From Epiperipatus broadwayi (lineage: Eukaryota > Onychophora > Udeonychophora > Euonychophora > Peripatidae), in contig JAQFVV010006736.1 in the NCBI GenBank assembly GCA_028023455.1, forward strand, positions 53,501 to 117,500: DNA of 64,000 nucleotides, read 5' to 3'. This document shows, one piece after another, positions 23,600-35,554 of the stretch. Positions within the stretch are counted from its first letter, which is position 1; each line of letters begins with the position of its first letter. The notes beneath the pieces are model-generated. The model was given only the letters and a program-made list of their open reading frames with translations. It had not been told where the DNA came from and searched no databases. A program made the position numbers and the translations under genes.

Positions 23600-25093
23600 A
23601 TGTTGTGCTTCATCAGCCTTATTTTAAACCAGTATGTCTCTTTAATATTTCAATTGACTTTCTCATGGTTCTTAAATCATACTTTTCCAAATTAGTAAGT
23701 ATTTTTTCATTGTCAAAATCAGACTCGTGACCAATTTCTAAAAAAATGAGAAGTAAAAACTGATGTCTTAATTTTCTGATTAAAAGCATTTATATGTTTA
23801 TATGTTCCTTAATTCTGACATTTATTCATCTATTAGACTGGCCAACATAGCTTCTTGAGCACTGCAAACATGGAATTTCATAAACCCCCTTGTGTTCCAA
23901 AAATACTCTGTCTTTAGGTTTGTGCAAAAAAATTACCAATTTTCTTGCCAATAGAAAAAGTAGTCTTTATATTAAAACTAGATAATATTTTACTGATCTT
24001 ATCAGTAACTCCTTCAATATAAGGTAAAACCACTCTATTATAAGATGAATTGTCAATTCTATCCTCTTTTTTCTCTTTAGCATCAATGCTATGTAAAGCC
24101 TTACATATATTTCTATTATAATCATTAGAAAGTAGAATATTTTTTGTAAATTCTATTTCTTGAGCAAGTTGATCTTTATCAGACAAACTATAAGCTCTAG
24201 TCAAAAGATTTTTTGCTACAGAAAATATTTGAGCAGAGTGATGATGAGAATTAAAATTAAGATATCCGTTTGTATTGGTGAATTTCCTGTAAACTGATAT
24301 TGAAGAGGTTTAATCACATTTTTTTTGTAATTAAAACATCTAGAAAAGAAAGTGATTTATTATTTTCAACTTCCATAGTAAATTTAATATTAGGATGCCA
24401 ATTATTTAGAAAAACAAGAAAAGAATTTAAAGCACATATCTTAGCCAAATAGAAGGTTTCTTAGTAGCTGCATTTAATACTTGACTTTCAAAATTATCCA
24501 TGAAAAGATCAGCAATTACAAGTGATAGTGGAGATCCCATAGAAAGTTCTTTAATTTGTGTATACTTTTGAGAATCATGAATAAAAAAATGTATTTTCAA
24601 AATGTTTCACTAATGGAATAATAAAATCAGGTAAATCATTGAATTGAGCTATTATAAATAATGCTTCTTCAACAGCAATATTAGTAAACATAGATAAACA
24701 CCAAAACTAACCAATAAATCAATTCTAGTTAATTTTAAGTTTTTAATTATAGAAATAAAATGACTTGAATTTTTAATTTTTGATGAAATCTTGTCTGTTA
24801 ATGGTTGTAAGCACTGGGCTAAATATTGAGCCAAAGAATGTATGGGAGCATCTATAGCACATACAATAGGACACAATGGTATCTTAGGTTTATGAATTTT
24901 AGGCAAACCATAAAATGTAGGATATAATGAATAACCCTCTCTTGGAGAAATTTTAATTTTTGCATCTTCATCTATACCAAAACATTTGATTAGACCTTTT
25001 GTCTTTTTTTTTTTCTAAATATGTCAGAGGATCTCTAACAATCTTTTTATAAGTTCCATCATTTAATAAATCTAAAATTTTATTATATATATA
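23600..25093 (-). mobile_element. Degenerate Penelope-like element (RT and GIY-YIG endonuclease)
   Basis: Read on the minus strand, the landmarks of a Penelope-like polyprotein appear in order over several frames. First come DLLNDGTYKKIVRDPLTYLE (about 25075) and FYGLPKIHKP (about 24910). Then PIVCAIDAP and DLLVSF (near 24700) and ELSMGSPLS followed by VIADLFM (about 24520). LRYV (about 24435) is where the catalytic DD should follow but is missing, so the active site is deleted. NIKFTMEVENNKSLSFLDVL comes next, and finally GVYEIPC with YVGQSNR and IKEH (23900-23800), the GIY-YIG domain. The N-terminal part is absent. Frameshifts and stops make it inactive. Confidence 0.85.
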
Positions 25094-25099
25094 TATATA

Positions 25100-25150
25100 T
25101 GATGTATGACTTCCTTGCAATATATATATTGCAAGGAAGCCATACATCAT
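25100..25150. repeat. Near-perfect palindrome at the Penelope 5' break
   Basis: ATGATGTATGACTTCCTTGC and its complement face each other over a TA-rich centre, with one extra base in the right arm. The Penelope coding homology stops at this palindrome. Confidence 0.9.
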
Positions 25151-25190
25151 GTGACTTAATTTAATAAGCTTGTACTACAAATATTACATA

Positions 25191-25394
25191 ATGAGCATGC
25201 TAATAGCTCTTAACAAGATTTTCCGAATATCCTTATCCTCAGACTGTTTTCTAGCTCTTGTTTTCACCAGTGAGATGCTAGGATATTCAAGCAATGATTG
25301 AATATCCTAGCATCTCACTGATGAAAACCAGAGCTAGAAACAGTCTGAGGATAAGGATATTCGGAAAAGCTTGTTAAGAATTATTAGCATGCTC
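25191..25394. repeat. Long inverted repeat (about 98-bp arms), possible Penelope terminal unit
   Basis: Arms at 25191-25290 and 25299-25394 begin atgagcatgctaat and match with few differences across an 8-bp loop. The right arm contains CTGATGA (25318-25324), GAAAC (25337-25341) and GTC in hammerhead order, closed by CTCA and TGAG. Stem II does not pair well and the stem III loop is missing. Confidence 0.75.
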
Positions 25395-26441
25395 ATTATA
25401 TATATATGAGTCAAAAATCTGATTATTTTTATTATTATTTAGAAGCCATTTAATAAATGATTATACAGAAGAAAAAGAAGAGTAGCTAAAAAAGAAGATA
25501 AAATTAGTTTTGCCATAAGTATTGCAAAGAAGATCAAAACTTTCTCGAATATTAAAAATAAGTTTTCAAACTACTTGCTTAAATATGTTGCACTGCTGAC
25601 ATTCAACTACCTATAAAAGGATTTATTCTTTCTGAAAGTCTACAATCTTTCCCAATAGTAGTTCTTTCTTTTATTTTTTTCTCATATCCTTCACTAAGAA
25701 GAAATCAATATTTCCTTTTTAAATGATTTTTGAGAAAATCTTCATAATGTAAACATGATTTACCTTTTGAAAAAAAAAAAAAAAAGTCTAATTTATCATA
25801 ATGAATAAAAAAAATTTTATAATTGAGAACAATTTTAATATTATATTAAAAACATAACCTCATATTTAAATATTTTTATTAGTACTGTAATTTTAGAAAT
25901 TTCATGAAATTTAATGACTATATTTTGAGCAAAGCAATTTAAAAATTTCATTTTTTTCCTTTAAATTTTAATAGTGAGACTGATTTTATATTTAGTTTTT
26001 CGACTTTTCTTTATATATATATATAACAAAGATCGTTTCTGTTAAACATGGTCTTACTTGCACATAAAATACTAATAATTTTTTTTCTCAAATGCCTTTT
26101 TTCATTCTGACTTCTATTTAATATATACTTATAATACCTTCTAGAATACTGTCTTTACCAGTGTGCTTCTTTAATAACTAATTTAAGAACAGTTTTACTT
26201 TTAAAAACTGAACAATTAAGTAATAATTTCAAGGGGATCCAGCCAAGTTATTGTTTAGTGTATATTATTTAACTTTGGTAATTGGATAAAAATGAATATG
26301 TCATTATAAACTATAGATTTAAGGTAGACTAAAAATTAATAAAATGCAGGAAAATGTTTAATAAATTTATTACAGTACGATAAAATTGCAGAAAAAGTGA
26401 TTAAGAACTAAAGTGTTAAGTTTCATATTTTTATAAAAAGA
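25395..26441. other. AT-rich stretch without recognisable genes
   Basis: Part of 25430-25720 could be further Penelope sequence, but no motif was recognised. A short (TA)n lies near 26013. Confidence 0.4.
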
Positions 26442-26568
26442 AATTCGGGTTATTATTTTTTTTCATGTGTCATAGTATCAGCCGGGAACCCGCTAACCCG
26501 GAACAACTGCTTGTAAAGCAGCTGTCGTTGACCTCTCGACCACCAATGCTTGACCAATTCGGGTTATT
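26442..26568 (-). mobile_element. tRNA-derived SINE, family 1, copy 4
   Basis: Exact 13-bp target duplications, aattcgggttatt, lie at 26442-26454 and 26556-26568. On the minus strand the body starts GCATTGGTGGTCGAGAGGTC, almost the same start as copy 1, and ends in the ATGACAC tail and poly(A). Confidence 0.85.
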
Positions 26569-27597
26569 TATTATCTCATTGATTATAATTAATTTCATAA
26601 AATAATAAATTGAAATTAAAATAACTCATTATTTTATTTTTATAAATCTCTCAGCTTTTTAGCATACTATTCACCTGCTATTTTTTTTAATTTTTATATT
26701 ATATATGCAAAAGCACACAAAGTGAACCTACGTCAATGAAAAAATGCTAAAGATATTTTTTTGAGATAACTTTAGTTAAAAAAAATAATTTATAGTTATT
26801 GGTTTTCAGATTATATGTTTCTAATATTTCTAATAATTTTAAAGTTTTAAATTGAAAGTGGTATTCGGAGAGGCTTTTACGTATTTTTAAATATTAAACA
26901 ATTTTATTTTACGACCGTTTGATTGATACTATAAAATTACAAATGAATCGTAATTTAAGAGCGAAATTATTAATTTACGCAAGTAGGTAAAAGTAACAAA
27001 AACGAACATGATGGGTAAAATTAAATTTTAATATATATGGTTGAAGCTCTATTTCGAAGTCAGGTGGCTTTGTTCCAAATACATAAATTATTTTTATCTG
27101 TCTATTTCTATCTCCCCTTTATTCTTATTTTTACGCGCGCGCTCACCCTTTATACACGATTAAGCATGCAATTTATATTTTCCTGAAAAACAATTTATTT
27201 TGAGTAGTATTGCTCAATTATTTCACAGACTGGTTATTACAGTTTTCTATACATAAGGAAAAAAAATAGTACTGACATTTCAAAATAAAAGCAAAGCAAA
27301 ATTGCTAATCTGAAAAGTTTAGAAACAATTCATACAATTTTGATAACAGAGATTACTAGCTAGCTATTAATTATAATGAAGATTTTACACAATTCTAAAT
27401 AAAGAAATTAAAATATTTACAATGAAATTATATTCTTCTTAACCTGTTTTAGATTTGTAATATTCTGAAGAATTTTCAGTAGACAAAAAAAAAAAAAACC
27501 TTCAAATATTATTAAGCTGAAAATTGTATTTTTTGTCATGGGATAATAAGTGTTAGAAAGAAAAAAAAAGAGTTTTAAAAAAAATAAATAAATACAA
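26569..27597. other. AT-rich stretch without recognisable genes
   Basis: The only GC-rich word is a short CG run at about 27135 (ACGCGCGCGCTCACCC), with no gene structure beside it. Confidence 0.5.
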
Positions 27598-27720
27598 TTG
27601 CAGCCAAAATAGTCGAATGGTTTTATTGCTCGGCAATTTATAAGAAATTCGAGTGCTGGAAGTTTTAGAACTGGAATTGATTCAGGACTTTAGCTCCAAA
27701 AATTGATACTTATACACCAT
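27598..27720 (+). mobile_element. Possible very old family 2 SINE relic
   Basis: Words such as GGTTTTATTGCTCGGCAA and GAACTGGAATTGATTCAGG occur in the spacing seen in the other copies. The match is weak. Confidence 0.2.
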
Positions 27721-28127
27721 CCTAAACCAAATCAGGAAAGAAAAAACTAATAATCACTTTATAAATAGAGAAATAAGTTGACATATAGGGGAAAAAGAGC
27801 ACTAAGAAAAAAGGATAAAATAATATATAATGTTTTACATTTATAGAATTTTAGATATATTAGGTCCATATTTGTTAGTACAAAGCCATAAGCCAGAAAC
27901 TAGCTTGGGGATATTAGCATTGCATATGCATTTAATAGTATTACAATCTAGTGTCTATTAAATAACTATTTATGATTACAATAAATATGTATAGAATGTA
28001 TTACAAGTGTATAATCATGAAAGATGGGAAAAGAAGATAGATAAAAGAATTAAGAATTACAAAAAGCATCTATGAATAAAAAATCATTTGAAGTTGTATA
28101 ATAAAAATTATATAAAGTGTAATAGGA

Positions 28128-28342
28128 TGTATAAAATAACACTCTAGAAAGGAAAAGAAAGCAAAAATGGAAGGATTTGGATTTCAGATATAGTTTGAAA
28201 AGTGATGGAGAAGTAAATATTGAACGCTTATTTTTAGAGGTAACGAAAGAAGATCAGAAATGTGATAACTGGGAGACATTTCAAGCTAAAGATAATGAAA
28301 GAAATAGAAAGTTTATGATTTTTTTTGTTAAGTTATTCTAAT
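28128..28342 (+). other. Unrecognised open frame, possibly retroelement-derived
   Basis: An open frame of about 70 codons ends with TAA at 28340-28342. It contains KWKDLDFRYSLKSDGEV and NWETFQAKDNERNRKF. It is charged and not low-complexity, unlike most frames in the region. No splice sites or known motif were found. It may be a gag or ORF1 remnant. Confidence 0.25.
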
Positions 28343-29817
28343 GAAATTGAGCATAGGACTGAACAATGGAAATAGTAAAAACAGTTTTTATTAAAATGGA
28401 GTAGAAAAAAGAAAGAACCAGAATTAAAAAAGTACTTGAGTAAAAAGAGCCAGAACTAGAAAAGTTTATTATGATGCATATGGGTTTTGAAAGGAGATGG
28501 GTTAACAACGTTTCTTGATGAATAGTCTAGGCCCAGAAACTTCTATCTTGAATTAAGAATATTTACATCACATTATAACGTTATCACATGGTTAAGAAGC
28601 ATGTGATGAATGTGTAATAAAATATAAAAAAATATATCTACAATTCAATGTTTTTTTTAAATAAAAAAAATAACACAATCATTATACATCAGATATGATT
28701 TGTATAAAATAAAATAAAATGCAGAACAAATAATAAGTTGTAATAAAATAAACAAAATATTTCTTTCATTGTTTTTTAATTTTGTAATATATTTTAGTGT
28801 AGATTTATTTTCTTGGTGTTTGAGGTTTTTCATTTTCTTTAATCACATCTATGCAAAACTTAAATATTTATTTTTTTAAAAGAAATAAAATGTTTTACAG
28901 TATAAAACATATGACAATTTTAATGTACTTATGTTCTTAGTGGATTTTTTTATTTTCAAACAATGTAAGTAAAATAAAAATCAAACTTTCATAATTACAT
29001 AACATGGTTCAACTTGTTATGAAGAACACATGATATCCCACAGCTATTTTATATATTTTTTATAATAATAATAGTAACATTATCAAAAACATTTTAATTA
29101 TCATAATTTATTATCAGTTATTAGCAACCACTTTTAAATGCAATCTTCTTACTACTAAAAAAAAAAGGCAGAAAGAAAGAGTCAGCAATGTAGTTTGTGG
29201 CTATACAAAGTGGTTCTATATTTTAATTTTCCACTAATTCTGTTCTTCATATTTTGCTGCAGCAAAAAGTTTTCTTTCTGAAAGATCTTGTTGAGCAGTG
29301 GTTATTTGTGGTATTCTATCTACACTCATATTATCATAATGAAAAAATATGTGCAATGATTAAATGGAAATAAAAACCATCTTAAGTCCCACAAAATTTT
29401 GTTAGGAAGTTTGTTCCTTTTCATCCAGCTTAATGTAAATGGTATTTTATTATAATGAAATAATTGATGTCATCATAAATATCAAACCAAATAGCAGAGA
29501 ATCATTGTCAAGCCTCCATGATAATGACTGAACTCTCAACTTTTCATCTCTTTTTTTAATTATGAACCTTCACATTCATTTTATTAATCAAATCAAAAAA
29601 TGATTGTTTTAAAACCAATTCCAAAACAATACAATCATTGTTAGAACATTAGTCATTATTTTTAGTTTCAGTGATTTCAAAAACAGATGTGTTATTATTC
29701 ACACACACATTTTTATTTGAGTTTCACTAATAGTGTGAAAATCTAAATGGGCACTTTTAATATTGTACAGTTATTGAAACATAAAATACTAACACTTGCT
29801 TCTCAAGAACAAATATC
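28343..29817. other. AT-rich stretch without recognisable genes
   Basis: No gene or repeat structure was recognised before the tetranucleotide array. Confidence 0.5.
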
Positions 29818-30757
<940 letters not shown>

Positions 30758-31760
30758 TGCTACAGGTAGAAAATCTGAGACATTTAAAGTAAAGACTGAT
30801 GTTAAGCAAAGATTATATATTTTTTCAGATTGTATTTTTAATTTTTATGATAATAATTTTGGAACTATTTGTAGGCGAGTTAATATAACAGAGATCAAGA
30901 TGTATTATGGTTAGATAGTGAAATTTTTAATTTAAATCAATTAAAACTGAAAATAGGAATTGCACCTTTTTGGATTCTGGATTTACAATATTGATGATTA
31001 TTATACTTTTGCCAGTACAAAATGGTTTATAAAATGCACTTAATATTTTGAATGCAACATAAAACTTTGGTTTAGTAATTAATGTTAAAAAACTTAAGTT
31101 TCTTATTAGCTAATAATAGAAGAAAAATCCTCACTTGGATGTTTATAAACTTGAAAATATAAAGCAATTTAGTTTAATAAACAGAAAGATAGGCATATTT
31201 TATCATAAGAAAATTAACTACTGCAATTAAAATAGCTATGTAAAGAGTTGTTACTTTACCTAATTTATTGTGTGGAAGTGAGACTTGGATACCCTGTTGA
31301 TGCAGTATAAAGACAATAGAGAAATTCATTTAAATATACTTGTAAAATTCTAAAAATATTGTAGCAAGATTATAAATCTAATTAGTATGTTTTAGAAATT
31401 GCTGGATGTAATAATACTACAAAGACTAATATTGAATTATACATAAAAACAAATGAACAATGAAAGATATCCCCAAAGGATGCTTTATAGTGAACAATAT
31501 TGTTGTGGGAGATTATCTCAAAAACATTCTGAAAAGATGCAATGTTGTTTATTTCCATTCAAAAGATATGGCAGAGAATAATAAACATTGGAGATCTACA
31601 ATTAGACATGAAGCTGAAGTATACTTTTCTGCTAAAAAGATTAAAAGACAGTATCACAAAATATTAAGAAAATAGAAAAATTGATTAGCATGTTCTATGT
31701 GTGGATATATTTGTTGTTCTAGGATTGTATTGTATGGTCATTCCAAACTGTATGTATGTA
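30758..31760 (+). mobile_element. 5'-truncated LINE relic (RT, C-terminal domain, zinc-finger tail)
   Basis: Homology starts directly after the ATCT array with FKVKTDVKQRL (the VKQGC RT block). It continues with IFNLNQLK (about 30930) and IDDYYTFAST (30985-31014, a decayed YADD active site). LCGSETW lies at 31268-31288, in the position of the family's LLYGSETW. At 31580-31675 the frame reads NKHWRSTIRHEAEVYFSAKK, the typical C-terminal region. At 31690-31750 CSMCGYICCSRIVLYGHS keeps the Cys pair and one His of the terminal zinc finger. Several frameshifts and stops show it is dead. Confidence 0.75.
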
Positions 31761-33307
31761 TGTACAGTGATTTATCTAATAATCAGTAGTCATGTAAGAA
31801 TGGCCTCTTTTAAATCTCACAATAGTATAATTCATATGAGCATGGGTATGAATATATTTGTTATTTCATAGTATTTTTTCTTTTCTAAATGAAATGTTTA
31901 TAATAAATTGATAAATGCTGAATTCAATAATAAAAGAATCAAGTGAATAATTGTGGGACATCATTTACTTTTTTCATCACATATAATCCAAAAAATTATA
32001 AACTGGATGTTGTTTTAGCAACAACAATATCTAATAAATATTTTTTTTCTTTCTTAGAACTCTGTGAATTTAATTCCATAGGATAAATTCAGTTTCTATT
32101 TTGCAAACATTTTTTGACAGTCAGGAAGTTCTTATTGGGGAAACAAGGTTTTTAAAGAAGATATGAAATACCACGTCAGATTTCATTGAGAATATAAAAT
32201 TATGTGACATTTTTTTCAAGAAATGTATAGTAGTCATTTGTTCAATTAAACCTTTTCTTTAATATTTCATATAAACAATTATTAAAATCATAAACATTCT
32301 TTAGCTACAAGTGCTGTTTTGATTTGCACATTCAATGCTCCATATTTTTTAAAATCTTAAAGTTTATTATCACATTTTCTTTTACAGGTATTACAATTAT
32401 TTTAAGTACTTAAATAAATATTTCATCCAGGTATGTCAAATAGTTAGAAACTGACTATTTCAGATTACTTTTTCTACAAATAGGTATTCATTTCCCAAAT
32501 GAGACTCTGTCATACTTTAACTTTTAAATTGTACTGTATAATCAAAAATCACAATTAAGAATTCCAGTGAAATACATATTCTTTCAATATTTTTATTTCC
32601 AAATATATAGTACTTTTTATATTTTAAATTCTCAATATAATTAAATACACTTAAAAAAATAGATTACATCAATTTTGTTGAGAATATAATTAAAGGTGGA
32701 AAATATGAATACTGAAATATTGTTAGTGTTCTAGAAAGATGACTTATTATATAAAAAGTTCAAGTTGAACAGGAAAAGAATAAAGAAGGATAGGAAAAAA
32801 AAATCTTTTACTGGAAGCAGCACATAGACTTTGAGGGCTCAATATGACTATTATTTTATATGGCAGAAAACATTATTTTGTAGCAGCGAGCCAATATCGT
32901 ATTTTTAAGGTAGCCGGAGATTATTTATTTTAGTTGCTAATTATTCACAGTTAATTTTTCGTTCTAAAAGCCATAATTTTCTTATATTGTACATAAAAAC
33001 TGAAATAATTTATAAATTGAGAATTAGCAAATGCTCTTTAGTCAGCATCTTCTTTCTCATTAATTTTTTTTTTTTCATGAGAATAAACACTCACGTTTGT
33101 GCTTAATGCAATTTTAAATATATTTTCTATAATAAGAAAAATCATTAAAGGATATTTTACTTTTACTATTGATGTTTCTGGAAAACAGACTGTAAAAAAT
33201 GTACTTAGTCACATACGCATACAGCCTTTAAATTAAATAATAGATGAGTTTTTTTTTAATAATTACTATTAGTCATTCATTAGACTAGAAAATATACACT
33301 TACTAAA
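31761..33307. other. AT-rich stretch without recognisable genes
   Basis: No coding frame, exon or long repeat was recognised between the LINE relic and the palindrome. Confidence 0.5.
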
Positions 33308-33590
33308 TAATATTTCTGTAGGGTAATTTTCACTACACTATCCTCAACCAAGACTGAGACTGATTTCTATCCGTTTTTAACATCTTGTTGGGGAGGTGGT
33401 GTAACATGTAACAATAAATATTGATGAAAAATATGTGAAAAGAGATGTCTTTGGTCACATGTTTATGATTACCCCCCCCCTCCAACAAACTATTAAAAGT
33501 GGATAGAAATCAGCCCCTACCTTAATTAGTCCCTACCTGATTAAGAGTGTTATAATGAAAATTACACTATAGAAATTTTTATTGAGTGGT
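33308..33590. repeat. Imperfect long inverted repeat next to the LTR element
   Basis: The left arm contains CTGATTTCTATCCGTTTTTAA, interrupted by one mismatch, and a GGGGAGGTGG word. The right arm contains CCCCCCCCTCC, then GTGGATAGAAATCAG. Outer parts (GTAATTTTCACTACA and TGAAAATTACACTA) also pair. Arms are about 110 bp, more diverged than in the other hairpins. No clear target duplication was found. Confidence 0.65.
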
Positions 33591-35477
33591 TTTTTTTGTT
33601 GTTTTGCTTTGTAATTTTGCCCGCAAATTATTTCCCCCAATTTTAATGAAAAAAACAACAACAAAATATAACATCAATAAAAAAATTGCATATTTCATAT
33701 TATATGTATATTCAAGCTGTTAAGTTTGTAGCATCTTACCCCAAAAATTTACTGACTTTCCTGTATAAAACCATTTATTTAATGAGGATAATTTTTTATA
33801 TGATAAATGATTTTGTAAGATTTATAAAATGAACTTTATTTAGAAACTTCTTAAGCCTATGGATTCTTTCTTTCTCTTTTTATATCGTAAAGGGATCCCT
33901 CTTTTTTTGCCGTAATTTTTAACATTTGAAATAAAGTTTGTACTTGAAGTTTGCGAGTTTGAAACAAAAACTTAACTGGTTTTTTATTACTATTTTCTTT
34001 TGACACTTATAATTTAAGTTATTGGCTCTTAATTTAACGTTAATTATTTTACTTTGTGATCCTGTTACTCAATCAGAGGAGTAAATAAGATTACCCCCAG
34101 CAAGACCGAGATTTAATAAAAATATTAAAACAATGGTCACTTTTCCAGACCAAAGTAACTCTCCCTGTCTCCAAGAAACATGCCACATCTTATGGGGTAT
34201 TCCAAACCCAAAAAAATAACATCCAACCCCACTATCAAAACAAAAACAACACCCAAAAAATTAAAAAAAAATCCATTTATCAATAATAAAATAAAAAAAA
34301 AAAAAAAAAAAAGACACAAAAATACAACACATTTATTAAATAATTTACACACACAATAATAAGGAATATTAAAAACATAACACAAAATATGAATACTTTT
34401 GAATGATGTCTAAAGTTTTATTTAAAAGAAAAATTAAAAGTTCAATACTAGTATTAAGAATTCAAAAATTCTATTAATGACATCAATGAACATATTTACC
34501 TAGGATTTTGTACAATCCCTGGGTTTTTCATATGAATGATCAGCCCAGTTTTCTGATCCAGTCAGACTCATGGTAGGTGTATATTTTGATGTCAATAACT
34601 ACTTTTTGGCCTCCTGTTCTAAGGTGTGGGCTGTTTCCATTGATTTCGTGTGGCATGTTCAAACACTGGCAAAAGGCAAGTCAGAGTAATATATCATTGC
34701 ATCTGGTAATGGCACACAGAAGATGAGCAGAGAAAAAATGAATGAACACCCAGCTTTTGGATCTAGCCACACATTTCTCTTTTGGAATGATGGTAGAAAG
34801 ATGGTTTCATCATGCTGGACTTCGTTGTCTTAGCTGCTTGTAAATTTTGTTCATTGATGATGCTTGACCTTGATTAACTCTCTGGTCAACTATCTTATTT
34901 ATTTATTATTTTTTTAACTGTATTGTATAAAATATTCTGAATAATCTTCTTGAACAAACTGAGTAGTTTGAATTCTCACAGTCAATAGAATAGTCTGAAT
35001 CATCTGAAGAATCTGAATAATAGTCGATTTCAGCTTTTTATATTCTTTGACCCTACCCCTGTTCGAGTTTTTACCCATGCTATCAATCCATTTGATCTTT
35101 ATTTTTTTAATTAGTACATTTTTTTTTAATTCTCTTATTTTTCCATTTTAATTACCGAAATTAGTCTTATATTGTTTCTTTAATCAGTCTGGAATCTTAA
35201 TCCCCAGAACCTGTTTAATCTTGTACAAATTCTTTCACTTATATAAATTTCAATTAAAAACTGCTTTTAACCAAAAGTACTTTTGAAATAGTTACATGTT
35301 AAGATAAAAATGCATAAAAAAAAAAAGAAAGAAAGAAAAGTTATAGTTAATAATTTTAATCTATTTCCCAATATATTTTCTTTTTATTTTAATCTTTCCT
35401 TTTTTCTTTTTTTTAAACTATTAATTATGGAAACATAATTGTAACTTTTCTATCTTATTTTAAAAATAAATCATGTA

Positions 35478-35508
<31 letters not shown>

Positions 35509-35554
35509 CACCCACACTTATGCAACGTGTATATAAACACATCATTACATTACA
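33591..35554 (-). repeat. LTR of element 1 (3' LTR in the minus-strand sense)
   Basis: About 1.9 kb is repeated in the same orientation at 38315-40449, for example AGTTATTGGCTCTTAATTTAA, interrupted only by scattered changes. On the minus strand the unit starts TGTAATG at 35554, directly after a purine-rich tract GGAGAGGAGT (35563-35554 region) that would serve as polypurine tract. The part at about 34190-34320 is A-rich and differs from the other copy. The outer end near 33591-33620 is approximate. Confidence 0.75.

Noticed and set aside
25318-25345. Hammerhead ribozyme in the 25.2-25.4 kb inverted repeat
   Set aside because: Boxes and a short stem I are present, but stem II does not pair and stem III has no room for a loop. 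It is mentioned only as a degenerate resemblance.
20916-26555. Four tRNA-like folds as functional tRNA genes
   Set aside because: Each is followed by the same tail word and poly(A) and, in three of four, flanked by exact target duplications, so they are SINEs. Anticodon arms are damaged in some copies.
34137-34385. 82-codon minus-strand frame rich in Phe
   Set aside because: It translates an A-rich low-complexity part of an LTR (a poly(A) run on the plus strand).
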